From contig NZ_BDQX01000068.1 of NCBI RefSeq assembly GCF_003112455.1, forward strand, positions 1-33,956: 33,956 bases of DNA. Reading direction: 5' to 3'. This document shows, in pieces, positions 1 through 9,000 of the stretch. The notes under the pieces were generated by a model, which was not told the origin of the DNA, did no database searches, and worked only from the letters and a program-made list of their open reading frames with translations. The position numbers and the translations under genes are program-made. Positions within the stretch are counted from its first letter, which is position 1; every line of letters begins with the position of its first letter. This DNA comes from Paenibacillus agaridevorans (GTDB lineage: Bacteria; Bacillota; Bacilli; Paenibacillales; Paenibacillaceae).

Positions 1-72
1 ATGAGAGCATTCAAGGACGGAGTGTACGTTGAACCGCTTGAGCTGGAGAAGCTCATGCTGGCGGTCGAATAA
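1..72 (+). CDS. C-terminal end of an unidentified protein (cut by window edge)
   Basis: Frame 1 is open from the first base and stops at TAA 70-72, giving 23 residues. The first codon happens to be ATG, but no ribosome binding site can be seen because the window begins here, so this is most likely the tail of a longer gene. The residues (acidic, leucine-rich, ending LMLAVE) do not let me name a family. A terminator-like hairpin follows at 122-159, which fits the end of a transcription unit. Confidence 0.4.
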   Translation: MRAFKDGVYVEPLELEKLMLAVE

Positions 73-121
73 ACCGATCGCATATTAACTTAAGTCATCG
101 TAAGCGACCTACTTAGAAATC

Positions 122-159
122 GTTCTTCTTCCAGTATGTTTCTGGAACGAACTTTTTTT
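122..159 (+). terminator. Rho-independent terminator after the partial first gene
   Basis: TTCCAG (129-134) pairs with CTGGAA (142-147). An outer GTTC (122-125) pairs with GAAC (149-152) across a small internal loop, and seven T follow at 153-159. It lies 50 bases after the stop at 72 and before the deaminase gene. Confidence 0.6.
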
Positions 160-188
160 GAGTAGGTTTTGTTGTTGAGGGATTCGGT

Positions 189-201
189 ATGCGGACCGCA
201 T
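189..201. promoter_or_regulatory. Palindrome upstream of the deaminase gene, possible operator
   Basis: ATGCGG-A-CCGCAT is a perfect 6+6 inverted repeat around one base, about 105 bases before the deaminase start, in otherwise AT-rich intergenic DNA. It could be a dimeric repressor site. No T run follows, so it is not a terminator. I see no strong sigma-A promoter next to it. Confidence 0.2.
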
Positions 202-306
202 TCTCGTACTGGAGCGCTCAACATCAGGGTAGTTAAAAATGTTATAGTTGTTGTATAAACGCGACTTTAAAAAGATTAATCTTCGAAGGACGAGGAGGAA
301 TCCGTT

Positions 307-792
307 ATGATAAGCGATTGGGATTTGAAGCACCTGCGACGTTCGATTGAATTGGCGGCTATTTCGCTGGAGAAAGGGGACGAGCCGTTTGGTTCAGTCC
401 TTGTTTCCGCCGAGGGAGAAGTGCTTGCAGAAGACCATAACCACGTTGCAAGTGGCGACCATACCCAACACCCGGAATTTGCTTTGGCGCGATGGGCAGC
501 CTCTAATCTGACACCTGAAGAAAGAAGCAAGGCGACAGTATATACCTCTGGCGAACATTGCCCTATGTGTGCGGCGGCTCACGGTTGGGTTGGTTTAGGT
601 CGGATCGTTTATGTATGTTCGTCCGAACAACTGGTACAATGGTTGAGTGAAATGGGGGTAGCTCCATCGCGCGTTCGAAATCTTCCCATTCAAGATGTCA
701 TTCGGGATACGCCAATAGATGGACCTGTTCCTGAATTAGCAGAGCAAGTTCGTCAACTCCATATTCAGTTTTACGCAAGGAACCGCGGTTAA
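307..792 (+). CDS. Nucleoside/cytidine-deaminase-fold zinc deaminase
   Basis: 161-aa cytoplasmic protein of the CMP/dCMP/guanine/tRNA-adenosine deaminase superfamily; these enzymes hydrolyse an exocyclic amino group with a zinc-activated water. The zinc and proton-shuttle motif HPE is at residues 55-57 (H55, E57), and the second zinc motif EHCPMC at 83-88 supplies C85 and C88. The residue before the first Cys is His, where most TadA/GuaD relatives have Pro. The length is normal for the family. The start at ATG 307 is set by a GAGGAGGAA ribosome binding site just upstream. Neighbours are small hypothetical genes, so context does not reveal the substrate (guanine, cytosine or a modified base are all possible). 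Confidence 0.88.
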   Translation: MISDWDLKHLRRSIELAAISLEKGDEPFGSVLVSAEGEVLAEDHNHVASGDHTQHPEFALARWAASNLTPEERSKATVYTSGEHCPMCAAAHGWVGLGRIVYVCSSEQLVQWLSEMGVAPSRVRNLPIQDVIRDTPIDGPVPELAEQVRQLHIQFYARNRG

Positions 793-866
793 ACCTATCA
801 CGAAAGCCTTTATTCCAGAGTTAATAGTGTAAATTCGAGTGATTGGAAAATCGGAGGTTACTAACT

Positions 867-1274
867 ATGTCTGACGTAAATGGGACAAAAGAATATCCTT
901 GGAAGCTGAAAACACCGCCACAGACATCGGAATATGAAATGTATAAGGATGAAAAGGACGGCAAGGAGATTTTGGTCTGTACGGTAGGGAAGACGGTCCT
1001 GCATTATGATTACCGCTGTATCGCTGATCTACACGCAATGTTAAAGCAGCATGGTGATTGGGTGGAGCTTGGCAGTGCAGATGAGCAGAAGCCTGCAAAG
1101 GATGGCACTGTTGAAGCATGGGGGCGCTCGCCGGAAAACCCAGTAGGCGGATGGTATGGATTAAAGAAGGGGTTTCGGGGGCGTTTCGGGATGTATATCC
1201 CGCCATTAATGGAGGAGCTAGGTCTTGCAGAAGTCGAACATCATCCACGGAATAACCGTATGAGAGCAAAGTAA
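867..1274 (+). CDS. Hypothetical protein, 135 aa
   Basis: I do not recognise a named domain. The product begins MSDVNGTKEYPW, is charged and soluble, and has no signal peptide or membrane segment. It carries a glycine/tryptophan-rich stretch near residues 84-105 (AWGRSPENPVGGWYGLKKG) and a basic tail ending NNRMRAK. The reading frame extends upstream to a TTG at 843, but ATG 867 is the better start because CGGAGGT at 852-858 is a good ribosome binding site at normal spacing and would lie inside the gene if TTG were used. It stands alone between the deaminase and the SRPBCC gene, on the same strand. Codon use is ordinary and the frame is clean, so I am confident it is a real gene, but its role is unknown. 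Confidence 0.72.
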   Translation: MSDVNGTKEYPWKLKTPPQTSEYEMYKDEKDGKEILVCTVGKTVLHYDYRCIADLHAMLKQHGDWVELGSADEQKPAKDGTVEAWGRSPENPVGGWYGLKKGFRGRFGMYIPPLMEELGLAEVEHHPRNNRMRAK

Positions 1275-1305
1275 TTTAGATTGAATCCTACCAGGGGTGG
1301 TATAG

Positions 1306-1764
1306 TTGAAACAATGGTCTAGTGAAATTGAGATCCATGCACCAATTGAGCAAGTATGGTCATACTTTGACGGTTCATTAGAACAAATGCAGAAGATTAT
1401 GCCGCAAGTGGTTGAAAATAAACCGGTCAAGATTACAGAAGAGTTTGTCGGGAGCATTTACCGTCAAAAGTACAAAGAAGGCAAACGAACGGAAGAGTAT
1501 GATGTCCACACGTTGGAATATTTGAATACTCCGAATGAAAAGAAAGTGAAAATCGGTTTTACGTTAGCAAACTATTTTGAGATTACAGCTTACTATGAGC
1601 TATTTAGATTAGATCATCATAAAACAAGGTTTAGATATACGGCAACGAATAAAGCTTTGAAGTGGTTCATAAAGTTATTTATGATTTTTGCAAACGAAAA
1701 GGTCGTTATTAAATTTTTGGAGAAAGTAAAGACGGTCGCCGAATCGGAAGCCCGGGAATTGTAA
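1306..1764 (+). CDS. SRPBCC (START/Bet v1-like) family protein
   Basis: 152-aa soluble protein. The N-terminal SSEIEIHAPIEQVWSYFDG (residues 5-23) is the typical first strand and helix of the SRPBCC helix-grip fold, which binds hydrophobic ligands. The middle alternates strand-like segments (VKIGFTLANYFEITAYYEL, then TRFRYTAT), and the C-terminal long helix around residues 125-152 closes the pocket. The start is TTG 1306, preceded by AGGGGTGG; no ATG fits upstream. The neighbouring hypothetical gene ends at 1274, so the two may be co-transcribed. A terminator follows at 1802-1834. The ligand cannot be told from sequence. Related annotations would be polyketide cyclase/dehydrase or SRPBCC domain protein. 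Confidence 0.75.
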   Translation: MKQWSSEIEIHAPIEQVWSYFDGSLEQMQKIMPQVVENKPVKITEEFVGSIYRQKYKEGKRTEEYDVHTLEYLNTPNEKKVKIGFTLANYFEITAYYELFRLDHHKTRFRYTATNKALKWFIKLFMIFANEKVVIKFLEKVKTVAESEAREL

Positions 1765-1801
1765 AACCGACAGCTTAGAAGTCTTAACGTGAGCATTCAA
1801 G

Positions 1802-1834
1802 AAACCACTCCATTGTTTCAGGAGTGGTTTTCTC
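1802..1834 (+). terminator. Rho-independent terminator between the SRPBCC and DUF1835 genes
   Basis: AAACCACTCC (1802-1811) pairs perfectly with GGAGTGGTTT (1821-1830) around a 9-base loop and runs into TTTTCTCT. It closes the SRPBCC unit. It also shows that the DUF1835 gene should start at ATG 1855 and not at the in-frame GTG 1789, which would translate through it. Confidence 0.75.
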
Positions 1835-1854
1835 TATACGAAGGAGGTTTGTCG

Positions 1855-2853
1855 ATGCTCCATATCGTAAACGGAGATATTGTCGGCGATAAGTTAAGGG
1901 CGGGAAATATCCGCGGAGATATCCTGGTCTGGAGAGAAGTGTATCCGGTAGGTCCGGTCTTCGTTGAAATGGACGAGCCCCATCAGAGGTCGCCAAGAGT
2001 GGAATATCTGGAGAGAACGTTGGGTATTTCGGCAGATGACTACGTGACCCATTATAAGTCGCAAGAACAGATTTTGCAGAACTTCCACAAATACAACGAG
2101 ATCGTATTATGGTTCGAACATGATTTGTTTGATCAGCTCATGTTAAGCTATTTGTTGCATTGGTTTTCAAAGCAGACGCTAGGACATACAAAACTAAATC
2201 TATTGTGTATTGGCGACTATCCGGGTATTGATTTGTTTCGAGGACTGGGCCAACTTTCAGCAAAGCAGTTGGAAGCATTAGCAGGTACGTGGCAGAGGAT
2301 CGGACAGAAGGAACTTGAGACGGGCAGCAGGATCTGGGAGGCATACACTTCTCCGGATGTAGAACGGCATGTTGAAATTTTGCATCAAGATACATCGGCA
2401 CTGCCTTTCGCCCACGCGGCACTTGAACTGCACGTATCCCGCCTGCCTTCCGCCAAGAATGGACTGGGAATCGTAGAGCAAACAACTTTGGAGTTGATCC
2501 GGCATGGGGTGAATACCCCTCACGAGCTATTTAAAGAAATCGGGAACCGTTTAAGCGTGCTAGGTATGGGTGATTTGGAATTTTGGTATCGACTGCGTTG
2601 TATGTCGGAACGGCCGCATGCGCTTTTGGAGATACGGGGCCCTCATACATTTCCTGATCATCGCAAAAAAACAACCGCATCCTTTGAAAAATGCGAAGTT
2701 GCATTAACCGAGGTAGGGATGACAGTAGCCGCGGGAGTAAAGGATTGGGTAGAGATGAAGGGAATAAATGAGTGGTATGGCGGTCTACGGCTACATGACG
2801 ATTTAACATGGCGCTGGGACTCTGACAGAAAGCAGTTAGTTTATACGGAATAA
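1855..2853 (+). CDS. DUF1835 domain-containing protein
   Basis: 332 aa, soluble. The N-terminus matches the DUF1835 pattern as I know it: LHIVNGDIVGDKL at residues 2-14, a WREVYPVGPV block near 27-36, then FEHDLFDQLML near 86-96 and CIGDYPGID near 117-125. These proteins are found in many Bacilli; their biochemical function is not established to my knowledge. The C-terminal half (LIRHGVNTPHELFKEIG, then LGMGDLEFWYRL) resembles the accompanying conserved C-terminal region. I chose ATG 1855 because GAAGGAGG lies just upstream and a terminator hairpin occupies 1802-1834, inside the longer frame that opens at GTG 1789. It appears to be a single-gene unit closed by the hairpin at 2923-2980. Confidence 0.8.
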   Translation: MLHIVNGDIVGDKLRAGNIRGDILVWREVYPVGPVFVEMDEPHQRSPRVEYLERTLGISADDYVTHYKSQEQILQNFHKYNEIVLWFEHDLFDQLMLSYLLHWFSKQTLGHTKLNLLCIGDYPGIDLFRGLGQLSAKQLEALAGTWQRIGQKELETGSRIWEAYTSPDVERHVEILHQDTSALPFAHAALELHVSRLPSAKNGLGIVEQTTLELIRHGVNTPHELFKEIGNRLSVLGMGDLEFWYRLRCMSERPHALLEIRGPHTFPDHRKKTTASFEKCEVALTEVGMTVAAGVKDWVEMKGINEWYGGLRLHDDLTWRWDSDRKQLVYTE

Positions 2854-2922
2854 GGGAATAACTTGCGTTTACAGACAGTATGGTAGTCAGAATGTAAAGG
2901 GATAGAAAAATATATGTTGTAA

Positions 2923-2980
2923 AAATAGCTCTCCAGCAGCCATCGAAATGAGAAGGCAGCTAGGAGAGTTATTTATTTTT
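2923..2980 (+). terminator. Rho-independent terminator after the DUF1835 gene
   Basis: ATAGCTCTCC pairs with GGAGAGTTAT (one G-T pair). The stem continues inward after a one-base bulge as AGCAGCC/GGCAGCT with a single mismatch, and the hairpin ends in TTATTTATTTTT. It separates the DUF1835 gene from the surface protein gene. Confidence 0.7.
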
Positions 2981-3085
2981 CTTCGTATTTACTTATTATT
3001 ATTATAAAAACGCATCCAAATTAACAAATGAACATAATAATTATAGAGTATTTAAAAATTGCAATGAAAAAGGAGATTTTTAGGG

Positions 3086-6000
3086 ATGAATCAAGTGAAA
3101 AAAGCAATGTCTAAAATTACTATTGTAATTTTAGCAGTGCTTATAACTATTTCGGGAATTGTCACGCCGAACACTGCATCAGCTGCTGCACCTGCAGGAG
3201 TTCCTTCGCAAATGACAATGGGACTAGCCGGGGGGGCTGAGCCAGGCAAGTCTGCGATGAGTTTTAACTGGGTTACCGATCCCAAAGTAACTGATTCGGA
3301 AATTGTATATGGAACCTCGCCTACACTTACGGATGGTGTAAGTGTAAGTGCAACTATGTCTACGCCAAAAGAAGAAGATATTATTATCTCAAATACAAAA
3401 AGACCCAATGAATTTACACCCATAAATTCTTTTAACGTAGTCATTCGGGATCTTACACCTGAACAGGAATATTTCTATAAAGTGGGTAATGAGACTGATG
3501 GATATAGCGCTGTAGCGAGCTTTACTGCCGCTGCGGATCCTGCTAAAAATAAGCCGTTTTCTTTTGTTGTTACACCCGATACACAGGGATATGATGTAAA
3601 GTCGTATGAGAATACCGCGAAAATGTTCGATCATATTAAGGAAAAGGAAGCAGATGCTGCGTTTCTTCTCCATACGGGGGATATAGTTGAGGACGGCAAT
3701 TCATCCTATGAATGGCAATACTTCTTTGATGCGGCTCAAAATCTGCTAGATACGATGCCGATCGTGGCAACTCCAGGCAATCATGACGGTTATGCCTATG
3801 ATAGAGATTTTATACAGTATAAAGCAAGATTCGACTATAGTTCTTTAAAGAAACCGGACGGTTTGTCCGAAGCGTCACAAGGTACGGTATATTCTTTTGA
3901 ATATGGAGATGCCCTTTTTATTTCCCTAAATTCTTATGCCGTCACTTCTGAAGACAGAAAAATTCAATGGGATTTTCTGGCGGAAGAAGCTAATAATACT
4001 TCAAAAGCGTGGAAAATTGTATACTTCCATGCTCCGCCTTACGATCCTGGTGCAAGCCACTATGCATTAGATAACGTAACAGGTAAAAAGCTTACTGATG
4101 CAGGCATTGATCTTGTATTACATGGTCATGAGCATGCCTATGCCAGATCGACTTTAAAGACTACCTCTACAGATCCTGGCAAAGGAAGTATTGAAAATGT
4201 ACCGTTTGGCGAGGCGCCTACTTATGTGATAGGCGGATCGGTGTACAATTATGCGTACAGCTTAAACGCCACTGAAGACACTTCATGGAATGATTTTTTC
4301 TATGATCTTCGCATTAACAAGTCGAGTTCTGGTGGTGGGTCCATCCATTCGCCTGGCGTTTACAGCAAGGTGGAAGTTTCCAGCAATGCCATCACGTATA
4401 AAGCATACTACAAAGCATTAGGCGAGGATAAACCGTTTTACGTCATTGATGAATTCAATATTGTAAAATCGGGAGAAAAAATAACACAGCCAACAGGCGG
4501 CGACGAAGCACCAACCTCGGTAACGTATATGTACGACAACTTTAATGAACAAACGCGCAAGTCGGAAAAAGACGAGTATATTGCACGCTTCAACTGGGTA
4601 ACTCCAGTAACAACGACGTCGTCCCAGCTCTTTTATGCGAAAAAATCCGACTTCGAAAAAAACGGCAAGTTTACGAATTTGGTGTTGGGAACTAATTTTA
4701 CAGTCGATTTGAGAAGCAATGTTGAAAATCTAAATTATACAGGTGCTGGAGTAGAATATTCTGTTGAACCCGTCCAAAGTCATAAGGCAGAAACCGCTGT
4801 CCTTGAGCCAGACACGGAATATGTGTATAGCGTAGGCGATGGTTTCCAGAATGTGACAAGCGTCACGAATCCAGCCAGCTTCAAGACGCCAGCCAGCAAT
4901 CTGGATACGTTTAATTTTAACTGGATTTCCGATGCCCAAGCAAATGATACTAGAGGTTATGAGGCAACGCTCAATAGTTATATGAACATGAGCAAAAAAG
5001 CGCTGACGCAAGCCTTTACGGATTTTCCAGATGCGTCATTTGTCCTAAGCTCGGGCGATCAGGTCAACTTTGGTTTCGATACATGGGAATGGGATGCTTT
5101 TTTTGAAGCTAACCAAGAGTTGTTCTCGAAAGTACCGCTTTACATGGCAACGGGTAATCATGAGTTTGACGGAGCGGGCAACAAATGGGCCAATAACAGC
5201 TGGGCTCCTGTAGACCCTGCGCTGCAAAACTTCCTGGGTCGCCATAACCCGCCTAAGAATGGTGTATCCTTCTACGGCGGCGGCAATGGCACAGAGCGCA
5301 TGGTTTCGGGTATGACGAAACTGCAGCACGAATCTAGCAACTATTATTTTATATATGGCGACACGCTATTTTTGGTAATGGATTATCAGGATCAAAGCAG
5401 TAAAGAGCAGATCAAAGCGCAGCAAGACTGGATGAAGTCCGTCGTAAAACAAAACCCGACCAAATGGCGTGTTGGCATGTTCCACAAAACGCTGTTCGGA
5501 TATCGGATGCCTACTCCTGTAGCCTCTTGGACGGATGCTTTTGATGAAGCAGGAATTGATATCGTATTGATGGGACATGACCATATTTATGCCCGTACCA
5601 AGCTTTTTGCGAGCGGCCAAGTTGTTCTTGACTACGGCGACGGAACAACCTATCTGACGAACTACTCTGCAAATAAGGACAACCGCGGAGCGATGTACAA
5701 ACAAGACCCTGGAAACCCAGCCATTGCCTACATTGATGTAAGAGAAGTCGGACGGGGATATGCCAATATTTCGATTTCGCCTGACGAAATTAGAGTAACA
5801 AGCAAAGGATTCGATAAAGAGGATATCCTGCAAACCGGGGATTCCGATGTGCTGGTTACCAACAAGCCGCGCACGTATGATTTGGAAGGCTGGAAGTATC
5901 CAGCGGTTCCGCAGGAAGTTAATGAGTTTACGGTTACGAATATTAGTTTGACGGGAGTTGCAAAAGAAGGGCAAAATCTACACGCATCTATTACGCCTTC

Positions 6001-9000
6001 AAGCGCTACTGCCTCTATTCAATGGGAACGTTCGACAAATGGTACGACCTGGACACCAATTGAAGGGGCAACATCATCGCAATATAAGATTAAGGATACG
6101 GATGTCGATTCATTTTTGCGTGCCGTTGCTACGGGAACCGGATTTTATAACGGTGTTGCAGCAAGCGCCGCGACTGCGAAAGTTACAGGACTGGGAGGTA
6201 ATACCGCAGAGGCTATAAAAATCGGAACGGCGGATGAATTGGTTGCCTTGTCAAAGGGATTTGGCACGCCTAATTATCCAGTAGATGGCAGGTATGTGTT
6301 GTCTGCGGATATCGATATGAGCGGTGTGGAATTTTCCGCGATTGGCGGAGGTACTGCTCCGATATCATTTGTAGGCACATTCGAAGGAAACGGTCACACC
6401 ATCCGCAATTTAACGATAGAGAGCAGCGGCAGCCTGGTTGGTTTCTTCTCTTATATTGGTACAGGCGGTAAAGTGATCAATCTCAAATTGGACCATGTAG
6501 ACATTACTGGCGGCAACCATACAGGTGCCATCGCAGGACTTTCTACGGGTACGATTGAAAACAGCACCGTAAATGGCAAAGTAACGGGTAAAAGCAATAC
6601 CGGCGGTATTGTAGGTGTACTTCATGGAGGCACATTGCAAAACTCAGCTGTTACGGCAACCGTTTATGGTGATCCGGCTGGGGGCTTGATCGGCGGCACA
6701 AACTACGTTGCGCCTCTTACCAAAAAAGATGAAGTGACTGGCAATATTATTTTAAATAACTACGTTGCAGGAACTGTTTCGGGGCCTGCTGGCGGTGGAT
6801 ATATTGGTGCCATCGTTGGCGATATGGGCGGTTCTTCGGGTAGTCTGCTTCAAACCTTCCATGGCAATGCAGTGACTAATGAAGTAATTGGCGCTAATCC
6901 TGGCAAATTTGCTGGCTATTGGTCTAGCGGCAGACCAATCATTGATAAGAATCAAGTCAATTATTATGACAGCGGTAAGTTAAGTACAAGCGGTATTCCT
7001 GCAGCTGCTACAATCGGAAAGTCAGCATCTGATTTTGTACTGCAAGCCACTTATGAAGCTTTGGGCTGGGATTTTGAAAACATCTGGGAGTGGGATGAAA
7101 CGAATCATGTCCCTCTACTTAGAGCTATTCCTGCTGAAGTCGAAGTTGGCATTGTACAAATCGGAACGGCAAGCGAATTAGCCGCATTATCAGCGGGCTT
7201 TGGCACAACGGCCTATCCGATTGATGGAAATTATGAGCTTACCGCACATATTGATATGAGCGGCGTGGACTTTTCCGCGATTGGCGGCGGCGATCATCCA
7301 ACATCGTTTATTGGAACCTTCGATGGAAAAGGCTACACAATCAGCAATTTAACGATCGAAGGGGATGAAAACAATACCGGTTTCTTCTCTTATATTGGCA
7401 CTGGCGGCAAGGTAATCAATCTTAAATTAAATCATGTAAATATTAAGGGTAATAACAACACTGGAGCCATTGCCGGAACGTCTATGGGAACGATCGAAAA
7501 CAGCTCTGTAGATGGAGAAGTAAGAGGGGGCAGCTATACAGGCGGCGTAGTCGGATTGCTCCATGCAGGTACTTTGCAAAACTCCGCTGTTACTGCAGCC
7601 GTTTATGGAAAAACAGTTGGCGGCTTAATTGGCGGAAGCAACTGGAACAGTTCGGATTCGCCAATTATTGCTAAGGACTCGACGACAGGCAAAGTGATTG
7701 TTAATAACTATGTAGCGGGTGCCGTTTATGGACTTGGTTCGTATGAAGCTGCTTTAATCGGTGATATGGGCGGTTCTTCGGGCAGTCTGCTGCAAACGTT
7801 GCATGGCAATGTATTGGTAAACGATGTATATGATGCAACCGGTGCAGAGAACGTTAAATCGGAAAATATCGGAGCGTATTGGTCAGGCAGCAGACCCATT
7901 ATTGATAGTGATCCTATCAACTATTTTGACAATGGGAAGTTAAGCACAACCGGATTGCCTTCGGGTATTGTTCCTGCTTTCGTAGGCAAGTCGGCATCTG
8001 ATTTGACGCAACAAGCTGCTTTTGAGGGCTTGGGCTGGAACTTCACGAACATCTGGGAGTGGGATGAGGTTAAAAACATCCCTGTACTAAGAGGTATGCC
8101 AATCGATGAAGAAGTGGTTGCCTCTGCGCTTACTGTAACTGGAGCTACGATTTTAGTAGACGGAAATGTGACGGACAATCGCTCACAAATCGAGGAAAAC
8201 AAGCAAGTAACGGTGACAGCCGTAGTTCCGAGCGGAAAACGTTTTGTAAAATGGACGGCAGAAGGGCTTGAAAATGAAAGCTATACTGCAAATCCATTGC
8301 TATTTACAATGCCGGCAAACGAAGTAACATTGACTGCCATATATGAAGATATTCCTGGCAGCGGCGGCAATGGCGGAGATGGCGGGGATGGCAGCGGCAA
8401 TGGCAACCCTGGGACAGTAACTCCAACTCCAGAAGCGCCGAAAACGCAAGAGAACATCATAACTGTTACAGCTGAGTTCGTACAAACTTCTGCAGGCAGA
8501 ACGGCTGTTGCAGCATTAACGGAGCAAGCAGTAGAAGATGCCGTAGCTTTTGCAAAAACTGCAAATGGCGCAAAAAATACGGTAGAAATCAAGGTTGAAG
8601 CGCCAGCAGGCGCCAAGGCAGTTGAAGTGGCTATTCCGCAAAAATCGATGACAGCAGTAGCCGATGCTCAGTTGGCAGGACTAACGATTGCAACAGCAGT
8701 AGCATCCATTACGTTTGACGTTACAGCTGTAAAGGCAATTGCGGAAGCAGCTAAAGCGGATATTAAAGTTTCTGTAAGTGCTGTGGATCCAAGTACACTA
8801 TCTGTATCAGCGACAACTAAAGCGCAATTGATGGGCAGACCGGTATTTGATTTTACAGTTATGAGCGGTGATGAAAAAATATCAAGCTTTAATGGCGGAA
8901 ATGCCTCAATCGTTGTACCCTACACTTTGAAATCAGGCGAAAATGCGGATGCAATTGTCGTATACTACCTGGACGAGAGCGGAAACCTGGAAAATGTACT

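Noticed and set aside
6212..8103. Possible CRISPR or DNA-level tandem repeat
   Set aside because: The periodicity is about 930 bases and fully in frame with protein domains; there are no short identical repeats with unique spacers anywhere in the window.
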